From Lyophyllum atratum (Eukaryota; Basidiomycota; Agaricomycetes; Agaricales; Lyophyllaceae): 64,000 bases of DNA. Of this stretch, positions 37,373-48,809 are shown one piece after another. The notes under the pieces are model-generated. The model worked only from the letters and a program-made list of their open reading frames with translations, was not told where the DNA came from and did not search any database. Position 1 is the first letter of the stretch; each line of letters opens with the position of its first letter. Location of the stretch: assembly GCA_014905825.1 (NCBI GenBank), contig JACGCN010000006.1, positions 496,001 through 560,000 on the forward strand. Reading direction: 5' to 3'. The position numbers and the translations under genes are program-made.

Positions 37373-38745
37373 TCAACCAAGCCATATCGTCCTTTTGTTC
37401 CCGAACCTCTCTAGATATCGAACGCATCCGGGGAACGCGACGTTACAAATGACCATAACGACGAGCACCATAGCAGCGTCGAGAACATCTAGAAAGAATA
37501 ATCGCAGGCATAAGCAACAGATTCATTGGTTATAATACGGGAAAGGTGTTTACTGAAGTATCGCTCCGTGGTCATGATCCTTCCTCCAAAGCCGCCAGAC
37601 AGTTCCGCCAGGCGATACCCTAACCTGAAAGAGATGAAGACGAATAGGTGTTGCGATCGAATAGAATGCAAGTATCCTTACCGAGTCAATATACACGCGA
37701 TGTTCACAAGGAGCCACACGACAATCCAGGCATATGTAGAACGGAAGTCAAAGCCTTGACGGACTGCTAACTTTTCGTCTGAATTTTGTTCTGCATCTGC
37801 TACCCTGCGGTTGCGCACAATTGCAGCTATGGGGAGGTCGCCTTTGCCGCGCTTTGAGTCTCTAATGAAGGTAGCAAGCATCCAAATGAGGTGTATCAAG
37901 ACGGCAGCTACAGAATGAAATCAGGTTACTGGACAACTTCTGAAATGCGTCAAGGAAAGAGGTACCAAAGTGGATACTGGTCCCGGCCAACATGAGGCGG
38001 CGGCCCTGCCAGTTGACTATATCACTCTTTTGGCGCGATCGAGAAGAAGTAACTTTACTCACCACATTTGGGCGCTTGCCTTTCCGGATGGCGACACCTG
38101 CTAACGCAGCGCCGTACGTTTGGAGCATAAAGGATATCCCGCTCTGTCATTTGTTAGCACACAGTAAGTAAGTCTTGACACCGTCCGGGCCCGACTCACT
38201 ATGCTAGCAGACAGAGGTAAACCTGGCAGGGGACGTCAGCATCACACGTGTCGGTGTACTGATGCGGCATGTACGTACACACGAATGTTCTCAGACGAAC
38301 CTCAGACGAGACGTCACTGAGATTTTCCAGGAGAGAGCTGAGGAGCGAGAGGGTCGGTTGCGCGATGAGAGTCGGGCCCGTCAGAGTAACTACCAGCCTA
38401 AGAGAGAAGGCTTGTCTATAGACTGTCGACTTCGCGCAATATTCTCAGGCTATGCTCACTGGAGTTCGTAGGGAATGATTTTCGAGGGCGAAATGCTCGA
38501 TACAAGCCGCGCAGACCAGCCCATGATTTCCAGTATCCCACATAGGATGAGCGAAGTGCAGAGAAGCGGCGTCCGAGTCGCATAACGGATGTGAGTGACT
38601 GAAACATTCTATGAGCTAACGGCAGACTTGGTGGCAGGTGTTGCCTCGACATACGGGTAGAGACGCAAAACAACACTAGAAATACAATCGCCACGTATCT
38701 GGTTGGTGTATATCCGTAAGGCGAGGGAATGTCGGCAGGATCCAT
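37373..38745 (-). CDS. RTA1-like multi-pass membrane protein
   Basis: The start MDPADIPSPYGYTPTRYVAI leads into a first membrane helix (VFLVLFCVST). Later exons read THIRYATRTPLLCTSLILCG, ILEIMGWSARLVSS, GPTLIAQPTLSLLSS, SGISFMLQTYGAALAGVAIR, GRRLMLAGTSIHFGT, AYAWIVVWLLVNIACILT, LGYRLAELSGGFGGRIMTTE and VLDAAMVLVVMVICNVAFP. The RxxxRxxE-like block followed by TTE and a VLD..M helix is typical of RTA1 proteins, fungal seven-helix proteins linked to lipid-toxin or azole tolerance (RTA1, RSB1). Splicing in the middle (about 38150-38450) was not fully resolved, so one damaged exon is possible. Confidence 0.7.
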
Positions 38746-39822
38746 GTGCTGTGTTCCTGTAGGAAAGAATGTTGGGAAAGAAAAGATCGTCCCGCGAGCT
38801 ATGCAAGTGTCCGTGGCGAGGTTAGATCCGACAGAGAAAATCAAGGGCCTAGCCACCAGCGGTAAAGGAATTGAGGGAACGGTCTTTCGCAGGGCTTCTT
38901 TTGACTTTATAGCAGAAACGGAAGTACCTTGCTCATATATAGTCCTGTCACTGGTCATACGTTCTGAGGTGTCAGACTCTTTGATCGAACGTCTCCACTC
39001 ATCGTACCCAGGCACACACCTTGAGGCTTCGCGGGCTGTACATCATTCACGGGAGTCCTGTTGGATGAGAATGCACCTTGACGACATACAGCAGGCGTTG
39101 AAGAGGAAATGACGGAGAACGCGGTGAGAACGAAAGGCCGATAGAGCGAGACTTGTCTGTCCAACACCAAACAATCAAGTATGACAGCTGCAACGAGGGA
39201 GAGGATGGAGTGCAATTGACAGAGCCACACAATATCCACAAGTCGCATAGAACTCGGAGCTATTGGAGGTTGGGCGCTCTGGAATGGCAATCAGCATCAC
39301 CTGGCAAGGATTAAGAAATTGTTCTCCTCGAGAAAGCTGAGTGTGTCCGCAGTCGTAGTAATCACAACGGCGACGACTTTCAAAGGGGTCCAGCTGAAAT
39401 TGCTTTTAACTGGGCTGCCGAATTTTGCATGATAGCAAGGATCAGTGGTGATTCTGTCGCTTTCTGTGGACCCAAGACTATGCAGCAGTGCTCGCAAGTT
39501 GTAATAGGTTGAATACACGATACCAATTGATTTATGCTTACACTGATTCCATTACAGCATTTGCTTGTACTTCGATGATAGGGCCGAGTTTCCAGTGTAA
39601 GTACATGAGATGAGCACTGTGAATGTAGATTCCTCAGGCATTCGACTTCAGTTTCGAGGAGGCGGCTAAAACAAGAGGCGTGACGACGGCCCGGGGGAAG
39701 CGGTGACGTCGCGGGTCACACCCCGCTTTGAAATTCAGAGCAATAAGCGCACCGCCTCTTAGGCGTGCGCAGTATCTATCGTCCGCAGCCCATCTATAAG
39801 ACCGCTCCAGCGGCCGCAAGGA
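38746..39822. other. Stretch with membrane-protein-like fragments on the minus strand
   Basis: Minus-strand frames at 38955-39290 (MRLVDIVWLCQLHSILSLV; SLYRPFVLTAFSVISSSTP) and 39297-39518 (FSWTPLKVVAVVITTTADT) are hydrophobic and loosely follow the end of the DUF6534 pattern. They do not join into a full gene. A decayed relative of the gene at 32917 is possible. Confidence 0.3.
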
Positions 39823-40455
39823 ATGATTGTTGACCCACATTCCCAATCCATGGTCAGTACGCATTCTATCTATTGACCCCTGCGCAGCCCACTTACTAGC
39901 TCCACAGGCGACCGACGTACCCCAGGAGAGCCCCCCGTCATACGACGTTGCGACTGATGATGGAAATGATTGTGCGTTACTTACAAAACGGTTTTCAATA
40001 TCTCAACTCACCGCCTACCTCCAGATACGATACCGAACGCCCCCAAGGCGGCCCAGAATCTTGATGTTAAGCGCCCAGTGGAGGAAACCAGTCCACTGCA
40101 ATTGCATCCTGGTGTTGTAGGCGGACCATCGCACACGGTACAGCCTGGCTACACACCACTGCCAATGGTTCACCACTATGTTAACCCTGCGACGGGCGAG
40201 CATGTAGCGTCCTTGCTACCTCCCAATCACCCGGAGATGGTGTGTCTGCAGGCTGGAATGCATAAACCGCAGACGAAGTATGGGCTCCTTGGTACGTTCT
40301 CATTGGTCTACTCTGCATTCTTACTGACGCTTTTTCCAGGCGTACTCGCTGCGGTGTTCTGGTTCCCTTTGGGCATCGGTCTCTGTCTATTGGACAGGCG
40401 TGTGCAGTGCACGCGTTGTGGAGCTATGCTCAACGACGGCATTTGCAGCAACTAG
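39823..40455 (+). CDS. BRI3-like small membrane protein
   Basis: Four exons (39823-39852, 39908-39971, 40025-40291, 40340-40455) sum to 477 nt, 158 residues. The N-terminal two thirds are polar and Pro-rich (SPPSYDVATDDGNDYTIPN; GYTPLPMVHHYVNPATG), including a PPSY motif able to bind WW domains. The end is GVLAAVFWFPLGIGLCLLD followed by RRVQCTRCGAMLNDGIC. One hydrophobic segment before a short cysteine pair (CxxC, then C) is the layout of brain protein I3 and similar PPxY, membrane-tethered proteins. The role in fungi is unknown; a link to endosome or vacuole sorting by ubiquitin ligases is inference from the PPxY motif. Confidence 0.75.
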
Positions 40456-40840
40456 AGTCATCGCCCCATAACTTCCTTCTTGTATCATGATCATTTGACG
40501 GACTGTATCTTGTCTCTACAGCATTCGTCTGTGTACTCTACATTATTACCCTGCTCTTGGGCACATCTCCACATCCATGTATTATACATACCAAGCACAT
40601 TCATTGGATAAATTGACGAATTTTATGAGGCCATATTTGCAAGGCTAGTGAGGGCGGTCTCCAGACTTGACTCCAGTGCCCACGAGTCCAGACTCAACGT
40701 TGACAAGCTGAGTGCACGATAGTGAGTTGACACGACGCGATGCGCGATAGTGTGTCACGTGAATACTCTCTCAACCCGCGACGACTCCGACCACGACTGG
40801 CACGAGCAGCGTAGGTCGTGAACCCTGCCGACTCCCAGCT
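40456..40840. other. Intergenic spacer
   Basis: Contains the 3' region of the BRI3-like gene and the promoter of the next gene. Two near copies of GACTCCAGTGCCCACGAGTC-like words occur near 40670-40690. Nothing else was seen. Confidence 0.5.
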
Positions 40841-43800
40841 ATGTTCCATCGCTATTCAAGCGCGCTTGCGACATTCCTGACTGACGGATACGCGCCATTG
40901 GAACCAGCGAACCCTCAAGATGATCTACAACTGCCACCAATGAACCTACCACCACTTCCTCCGCATTTCTTCGTTCCTCCTCTATCCGACAAACCTCAAA
41001 ATCCCATCATGGATACACTTAAACAGGATGCAGAACGCTATGAAAAGCCTCCTCTACCCTACCTTCCCCCGGAGCTCAGTTTACTCGTGATGGATCCACC
41101 GGCGGAATCGCGTGCTCTTGGTCTCAGCTACGACCTTTGGGCGGACGCTTTGACGCGTGATCTTGGTATCAGAGTGTGTACCAACCTTGAATAAGTCTAC
41201 TCTTAGGGCTAATCAGTGTAGAATAAAGCATTGTCATGGGACAGACTGCGTCCATCGCATCCCAATAAAGCATCCTCGACCGGCTTCCTGTCGGAACAGG
41301 ACAGTCTCATTTTTGCTGCGGCGAGATACCAGTCAGTCCTTTCCTTGCGCTGGAATTAACGGTACTCTAAGCGGAGAACGGCAGTGTAAACCTACGCCTC
41401 CGAGATCCATCGGTAGACATGGTCTATGTAACTCAAAACAACCTCTTGAAGGCGCTCAAAATGACCATTCTTGGAACCTCTTCGATGTATCATACATGGG
41501 ACGCGTCAGCAGAACGATTTGTGCAAGCAGGCCTGGATGATGGACAGAGAGGGGTTCTCCTGATGGATGGCAAGGATGAGGTTATCAGCCAAAGGTGTGT
41601 GGTTGCTGTTCCCCTGTTATGTTCTCTTCAACTCACAAACCATTAGTCTTACTTCGCGGTTTCTCACCATTGGAACTTTGTTGAGACGCGTGGAAACACT
41701 GCTACAGACCCTCAGGACAAGGTGAGTAGCCAGGGTGCGATCAACGATTGTCTAACTCGTCGTGTAGGTCCTCGCGTGAAGGTCCTACTGTCCATGCATA
41801 TGCGCATGCGCTTTCGACCATCACGACTTTTCTTCGACAGGCTCTTGCCCGAGGTCCGCCTGTAAACGACCCACTCTCCATGCAGCACACACTTTCCGCG
41901 ATCTGGATGCACTACGAGATATACGAAGAGATCCTTGTTGCACTCGCAGACTTATGCGGTCGGGTATGTATTTTTCTAGTCCACATCTGGGTTTCGGTGC
42001 TCACGTTTGTCATTTAAGGACGAAACACAGTCGCCTGATGCATACCCCGCATCCGACTTGTCACCAGTCGTACTCTTGTCTAGCATATACTCCCACTTAG
42101 GGAGACATCTCGAGCGCCAGTCCCCGCGTGTCATGATCGCAATCTTCGCATACATGCTTACTCATGTCTCTCACGAGTACATACAGCAAGTGTCGCGGTC
42201 GGTCGGCTACAGGGCAGACCCCACAAAGAAAGCTTCGCGTAGTACCGGTGGAAAGCTTGATCAGCACCTCTTCGACGAAGAAGAAGAGGAGGAACAAGAC
42301 GGCGAGCTGTCGGATGCACGAGAGCGGCTGGGAGATACATTTCCGGACTTCTTCCCTCCGGAACTTCTGAATATTCTGCCGGCAGCTCAAAGATCTCTCA
42401 CTTTGCTCGAGGCTGCAAGTCCACATCATCCGATATTGCAACGGACGATGACTCAGGGTGCTATCCGGTGGTTTTGGACAGAAACCTTGATTGAGGCTGC
42501 TTGGAAAGGTCAATATTCCAATGTGGATGGGACGGGCGAACCATCAGATGCTTTAGCACCCGAACTAATCGTAGCGGATGGAGGGAATTCCGATCCTGAG
42601 TTCTCAGTGTTCAAACTCTTCGACCTCGAACCTGGCGCAAATATTGGCTCCTCCACCGCCCTTGCCAAAGCCCAAACCACGACCCAATCTCTGCAAACGT
42701 TCATTGACGAATTCCCCGCCTCTCTCCCTCCATTGACACCCACGCTAACCCACTTAACCTCCCTGGTCCTCGCACCCCTGCTCCAGCACGCCTCCACCCT
42801 CTCCACCGCACTCCTCACCCTCTTCCTCTCCCCCTCCCCCAGTAACCCCAGCGACACACTCAGCTTCCAAGCCCACCTCGTTCTCCTTCGCTCCTACCTC
42901 CTCCTCACAGCCCCGCCATTCAAGTCCCGCCTCGCCGCGGCCCTGTTCTCTGACCAAGGCGATTGTGATTACGATCACGACCATACGCCCCGTGCGATGT
43001 CCATTCGCTCACTGCGGCGCAAGACCAGCAGCAAAAAGGCTAATGCTAATGCTGGTGGTGGTGGTGCGGAGCGCTCGCAGCCGTGGGCGGTAGGGCTGGC
43101 GCCGAGTCTGCTGGAGCGGGAGATGTGGCCGCCTGTCGGGGCGGATCTGAGCTTCTTCCTTAGGACGGTCATTGTGGATTCGTTCGAGAATGAGAAGTGG
43201 GGCGAGGGTGGTGGGGAGAAGGCCAGGAGTCGGGTGTTGGAGGAGGCGGAGTATAGGCTCGGGTTTGCGATTAGGGATTTGCCAGTTGGGTCTGGGAGGG
43301 ATAAGTGGCTTAATCCGCTTTGTGAGTTGTTTCGATGTGTGTTGATTGGACATACGTGCTGATTGGTTTGTTCTGGGTTTCAGCTATCGAGTAAGACGAT
43401 TCTTGACGTGACATTTAAATGACTGACTGATATGTTTGCTCCTAAAGGGCACTGGACTTTTTGTATATGGACTATAAACCTCCAAGTCCAATCGAGGTGT
43501 TAGTTACCCCTGACATACTCTCCAAGTATCAACGGATGTTTGCTTTCATTTTACGGCTCATGAGAGGTATGTCTTTTGTCTTTTTTTTTTATTTCCTCAA
43601 GATCTCACACCAGCTCATCAGTGGAACATGCCTTGGGATCCCTGTTTCGCATGACTCGCGGGTCCTCCAAGCCCTTATTCCCAACCCTCGTGACACCCCG
43701 TAGGCATCTCCTGCACTTCCGCTTCGTAGCCCAATCATTTGTCTCGTCACTCTCCGCCTACGTCTTCGACACGGCCATCGGCGGAAACTTTGATCCCTTC

Positions 43801-44315
43801 CTCGCGCGCTTGTCGTCCCGCAAAGAGGACGTTGGGTTCTCTGATGTCTTTGCGCTGGCGAAAAGCCATTCTAAGCTCCTGGATGACATGTTGAGCGCGT
43901 GCCTGCTGAGGTCAGGTCAGCGTGCGGTAGGGGAGCTCCTGAGGAATGCGCTGGAGCTGATACTGGAGTACACGGTTGTGGTTGGGGAGCTGCATCGGGG
44001 GCGGATGGAGGAGTATCAGGCCGCACCGCTGCTTGAGGATATTTCAAAGAAATTTTTCGGGCGGATGACTACGCTGGTGAGATTGCTTTTTCTTGGACTG
44101 TGCTTAGGGTTTAATGTGTGCTGATGGACGTGGGTTAGACGAAGGTTCTGAAGGGGCTAGTGGACAAGAATGGGTCTTTGGCGAGTGCCATTCCGTTGCA
44201 GGGCTCGCAGCCTGGGGTGGAAGTGACGCGGAAGCCGACTGGAGGAGCTGACGCGTTGTATCACCTGCTTATACGCTTGGACCTCGGTGAGTGGTGGGCA
44301 AAAAGCAATCGCTAG
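40841..44315 (+). CDS. Gamma-tubulin complex component (Spc97/Spc98 family)
   Basis: The ATG at 40841 begins MFHRYSSALATFLTDGYAP. An N-terminal part with QDSLIFAAARY, LKALKMTILGTSSMYHTWD and AHALSTITTFLRQALARG leads to a long exon (42019 to about 43322) that includes an acidic stretch and low-complexity Ser/Leu-rich parts. The diagnostic C-terminal GRIP2-type region reads ALDFLYMDYKPPSPIEVLVT, PDILSKYQRMFAFILRLMR, VEHALGSLFRMTR, LHFRFVAQSFVSSLSAYVF, and HSKLLDDMLSACLLRSGQ. The stop follows GEWWAKSNR. Such proteins build the gamma-tubulin ring that starts microtubules at spindle pole bodies. The length (about 950 residues) and long inserted N-terminal half fit a GCP4-6-like member better than GCP2 or GCP3, but the subtype is not settled. 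Confidence 0.8.
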
Positions 44316-44443
44316 ATTTGGTATGGCTCTACACTTCAAAATGGGAGTCTCACTGATTCCTTTCCTAGCGTATTAGGGTCTGTGAATTCGGGACAAACAG
44401 ACGATATAAGTCTCGTCGAAGGGATCTGTCAGTCTGACCACAA

Positions 44444-45703
44444 CTATTTGGCTACGTCAGGCTCTATACCCCCTAGCCTATTACCCAAAACGCAACAAGT
44501 TAACTCTTAGCCATACCGGCTGTAAGCCGAACGTACCATCTGTATACCACTCGAGAATCCTTATCTCGACACCGAGGGTCTTCTGCCGCCGCAGAGTACG
44601 CAGATAAACCAGCGTCACCCAATACGAGCTTCGCATCCACTTGCCGCGCCGCCTCCATCGCCAACGTCATATCCTTCTTCATGAGCTGCACCTGCCATGC
44701 CCGCATCAAACCCTTTCACCCATCCCACAATCGGAAAGACCTACCTTGAATCCACCTTCATACCCCTTACTCGTCACAGCATCCGGACACACCCCCGGCA
44801 CCGGATTCACAGTCGAGTTGACCCAGCTCCCGCCCGAGCTCGTGGCCAAGCAGTCGCTCAGCACTTTCGGGTCCAGCCCCAGCCGCATGCCCAGGTTCAT
44901 CGCCTCCGCCGTCGCTAGAGCGATCATGCCGGAGAGGTAGTTGTTGCTCAGCTTTGCGGCGAGGCCTAGACTTGGACCGCCTAGGGCGTGGATGGAGGTG
45001 CCCATGTATGAAAACACTTCTTTGAGTAGGGGGAAGTTTGGGTCGGTGGGGGCGGCGCCTACCATGAAGGTTAGGATTGCTTTGGAGGCGCCGGCGGTGC
45101 CGCCTGAGATGGGCGCGTCGTAGAACCTTGGGGGCGGCTTGTTGGGCGGGGTGGAGGCGGATACGGCCTCTCCGATGGATAGGGATGTTGCTGGGTCGAT
45201 TGTTGAACTTTTCGGAAGTGTGGAGTCACTCAGGGTGAATCAGCGTGTTTGCTTGTATGTCTTACCAGTCAATGAAGAGTTTCCCTGATGTGTCTGTGGC
45301 AGCCAGCAAACCCACTTTGGGCTCTAGGTATACGGTCCTCACGTGTGTCCCTGAGTTGCATCCGTTGTTAGAGCTCTCCTCGCGTGTGCTGATAAGGATT
45401 GCGACCCTAACCTTCAGGGACTATTGAAACGATGAATTCCTTGGTGTCCTCAGTAAGTCTTCCAATCCAAGTCTAGATCAGAAGACAAACTGATTTCTCT
45501 GCAGCCTCTCTAGCATTCAATGCTACGTCAACAGGCCCATAGTCCCCCATTTCTTGCACGAATTGATGCAAGACGGCTTCGTTCACGTCGAATATATGTA
45601 GCTCGCTGGTCGCTGGCATCTTTCGACGTAGTTGGACTGCCATCGGGTAGCCCATGGCGCCTAAGCCTATCCATCCAAAGCTCTTAGGGATGGCGAGAGA
45701 CAT
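44444..45703 (-). CDS. 3-hydroxyisobutyrate dehydrogenase-like NAD enzyme
   Basis: MSLAIPKSFGWIGLGAMGYP contains the GxGxMG nucleotide-binding loop. Then come LHIFDVNEAVLHQFV, FIDCSTIDPATSLSIGEAVS, FYDAPISGGTAGASKAILTF (the conserved substrate-binding DAPVSGG loop), LAAKLSNNYLSGMIALATAE with the catalytic Lys, and SGGSWVNSTVNPVPG. The final exon, after an intron at about 44468-44525, gives RWLGGIEPDVAK and stop. The enzyme oxidises 3-hydroxyisobutyrate to methylmalonate semialdehyde in mitochondrial valine breakdown. No clear mitochondrial leader is seen, so a related beta-hydroxyacid substrate is possible. Motifs are all intact. Confidence 0.88.
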
Positions 45704-46129
45704 TGTATGTTGGGCGTCAGAAGGAGGACAAGGACTATAGCATCATGGGTCACAGCTGGACCTGGGAAATGATCATGTGGAGATCATGGTCTCCTGCCAC
45801 CAAGTGGCGAAAGTCTGGATATTTGTTTTGGCGTGAGCAAATCCCATGACAAAAAGAAGCGCAGGATATAGAACTGGTGTAGAGTCGGTACATATAAGTG
45901 ATGAGCGATAGCAGTCTACTTCGCCGTGGATATGATCACATCGATCGTGCGAAGCGATGCCGCTGGGGTTCCGTCTAGTCCAATAATCACACGCGTGTGC
46001 TCAGGAAGACCACCACTCCATAAGACACGATTGTGGAGTATAATTAGGGGTTGACCTCGTCCGTGCGTGAGTGTCGCGTGCTTTAACTCACGTCCACACC
46101 GCATCCCAATTCAATTTACCCAGTCGCCG
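45704..46129. other. Short divergent promoter region with one small minus-strand ORF
   Basis: A 62-codon minus frame (45916-46104, with ATG) reads HTRVIIGLDGTPAASLRTID near its end. It is protein-like but unrecognised, and its start lies 26 bases from the start of the next gene on the other strand. It is kept here as a remark, not as a gene. Confidence 0.35.
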
Positions 46130-46890
46130 ATGCCAAGCTCAGACCGACCAAATGCAGATGCGCACGACGAGCTTTATAACGCAGGGATGGTTCTGCGGAG
46201 GAAAGTTATGGTGCGTCTTTATACAGCGCCGTTTGGAGCGCTTCCAGTAGACGCAGTTTCGAAATCTAGGGAGACGAATATGTCGATAACCAACTGAAGA
46301 AGGTAAGTTTCGGTTTGGATCCATCCTTTTGCTTGGCCTGAACAGTTTGTGAGGGTAGGGAGCGTCCGACTTCATGAAGCCGATGCAAGAGGTATGAATT
46401 CGTCGTTATTTCCCGGATTGCTGATCCTGAAAGACGCCGACCTTAAGCTGGCCACGGAGGTGCGTTGTATCCGCGACAGCTGTGTTCACTGTCGCCGAAA
46501 GTCTCTATACAGGCCGCGTGGGGTACGATCTGGACACGCCCAGGACTTGAATTGAAACAACGAAGCTTGATCAACATTGCTTTGCTTGCGTCGCAAGGGA
46601 AGGAAGCAGAGGCGCGTCTACAGTGTATCTGGGAAAACGTGAGGGTAAAGAGCTAACCATACATGTAGCTCGCAGGCCATATCCGGTGAGGAAAGGGGTA
46701 GTGTCCACCAGTGCTGATCAGGCTAACATCGTCGAGTAACAGGGGTGCGGTGAACAATGGAGCTTCTGAAGTCGAGATTAGAGAAACTCTGTTGCAGACG
46801 TCCGTTTACTGTGGCATTCCGACGGGGATGGAGAGCTTCCGGGTGGCTGACGCTGCGTTGGCCAAATTGAAGGAAGAAGGCAAGTTGTGA
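46130..46890 (+). CDS. Carboxymuconolactone decarboxylase-family protein
   Basis: Seven exons (46130-46210, 46270-46302, 46359-46391, 46448-46459, 46513-46638, 46669-46685, 46743-46890) sum to 450 nt, 149 residues. The product reads ELYNAGMVLRRKVM, GDEYVDNQLKK, GASDFMKPMQE, LATE, AAWGTIWTRPGLELKQRSL, INIALLASQGKEAEARL, HIRGAVNNGASEVEIRETLL, QTSVYCGIPTGMESFRVAD. This is the CMD fold; the Tyr-Cys..His-type redox or catalytic pattern is seen as YCG and HIRGAVNNG. Bacterial members act on 4-carboxymuconolactone in aromatic breakdown; many fungal ones are uncharacterised. The fourth exon is 12 nt. The join between exons 5 and 6 adds about eight residues not usual in the family, so that splice is uncertain. 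Confidence 0.82.
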
Positions 46891-47289
46891 TTTGTTGACC
46901 GGGGAATATTGAGGCGACGGTTTGACAATGAGCGAGAACTTAAGATACATGCGCTGAGGTCGATGTCCTTGAAGGGTCATGCGGGTTAATTGAGCATTCC
47001 ATTGACTCTGAGCTCCGTTGCAAGCCTGAAGTAAGGAGGAGGACGTAAGGAGTTCGAAACTCCGAAGGCCACGGAGACGCAGCAAAGCACGTGACGCCGC
47101 AAAGCACTTCAGCCGATTTTGGGCTTTTCAATTTCATTCACTGCTTGGCACCACCTTCGGGCTTTCTTCTCGTCCCTCCAGCTCGAGCCCAAGTTATACC
47201 CGGATACGCTGATACACATCTAGAGAACCCGCCTTCCATCGTTCCGGGCACAGTGCATAACTACACTTTCTATCTTTACCCGTACCGTC
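46891..47289. other. Intergenic spacer
   Basis: Promoter side of the mitochondrial carrier gene. Open frames overlap the end of the previous gene on the other strand and show no motif. Confidence 0.5.
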
Positions 47290-48809
47290 ATGGCCACCAC
47301 CACCTCCGAGCCCGAACCACAGCCGACACCAAGTTCAAGTTCTCAGGAGGAAGTCGCGCAGAAAGTACAGACTATAAAGAAGCTCTCGGTGGCCTCGTTC
47401 CTCACCCCGGAGATCGTGTCATATTTCATTGGTACGTGATGTTTGCTTGTCCGGATTTACGGTGTTAGGCGATTGACGTTGAATATCCACAGCGGGTGGA
47501 TGTGCTGGCGCAGCCTCGCGCACGGTCGTGAGTCCTCTTGAGAGGCTCAAGATTATTCAGTGAGTCTCCACTTTTTCGCGCCGCCGTCGCGTTCATCTGG
47601 ATCTCATTTGGCGTAACGCAGGCAAGTACAGTTACGTACGTCAGACGGACAGTACAAGGGTGTATGGCGGAGCCTTGTCCGCATGTGGACGGAGGAGGGC
47701 TTCAAGGGCTTCATGCGCGGCAACGGGATTAATTGTTTGAGGATTGTGCCGTACAGGTGAGTTCCGGCTCATTGTTGCCACCGACGTCCCCGATGGGTGT
47801 ACCTTCCGGCCCTGACTGATATCAACTCATTTTCTTTTGACCTTAGCGCTGTGCAGTTTACTACCTATGAACAACTGAAAAAAGTGAGTTCCTGTCGGTC
47901 GCTTAGGATCACAGATTTTGACGTCATTTGTATAGTTTTTCACAAAACATGGATCCAAGGAACTCGATACTCCGAAAAGACTGGCAAGTGGTGCGCTCGC
48001 GGGTATCACCTCTGTCTGTACGTACATTCCCCTGTGGTCCCGTATCTGCCCATTCTCATTCAAGCCTGTCAGGTTCGACCTACCCTCTGGATCTCGTACG
48101 ATCCCGACTATCGATAGCGACTGCATCTGTCGCCCTTGCCGCCACTCCCGTTGCATCTTCATCGTCACTAGCATCAACGGCCACCAACGCCACCTCACTA
48201 CTGAATCCTCTATCCCAAGCCTCCGCGTCGTCCGCCTCAATACCCAAACATGCTGCTGCCCTCTTCCACACCACCTCCCCCTCCTCAGTCGCAGGCTACA
48301 CCGCAGCCGACCTATCAATCGCGGGTATGACGCTCAAAATCATGCGCGAAGAGGGCGGCGTACGCGGGCTATACCGCGGCCTCGTCACCACCGCCGTCGG
48401 CGTCGCGCCGTACGTGGGCATCAACTTCGCTGCGTACGAGTTTCTGCGTGGGATCGTGACTCCGCCGGGGAAGAGCAGTGTGTGGAGGAAGCTGAGCTGT
48501 GGGGCGCTGGCGGGGACGATATCGCAGACGCTGACGTATCCGTTTGATGTGCTGAGACGGAAGATGCAGGTGACGGGGATGAAGGGGGGGTCGATTAAGT
48601 ATAATGGGGCGGTGCATGCGCTTAGGAGTATTATTCTGGCTGAGGGGGTGGCGGGGTTGTATCGCGGCCTTTGGCCGAATTTGCGTGAGTCCTTGGGTTG
48701 TGCTGGTTTATAGCCTTTGCTGATGATGGATACAGTCAAGGTGGCGCCGAGCATCGCGACGTCGTTTTTCACGTATGAATTGGTCAAGGATATGCTTCTC
48801 CCTTCTTGA
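47290..48809 (+). CDS. Mitochondrial carrier (SLC25) family protein
   Basis: The ATG at 47290 begins MATTTSEPEPQPTPSSSS. The three carrier repeats each keep the signature PX[DE]XX[KR]: SPLERLKII, YPLDLVRSRL and YPFDVLRRKM. Other blocks are AGGCAGAASRTVV, GINCLRIVPYSAVQFTTYEQ, GVRGLYRGLVTTAVGVAPYV, GLYRGLWPNL and VAPSIATSFFTYELVKDML. The carrier would sit in the inner mitochondrial membrane. Sequence around the third repeat resembles the YPR011C/CoA-carrier-like branch, so an adenine-nucleotide-type substrate is plausible but not shown. An Ala/Ser/Thr-rich insert of about 70 residues (48120-48330) separates the second signature from the rest of that repeat, which is long for the family. Confidence 0.87.
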
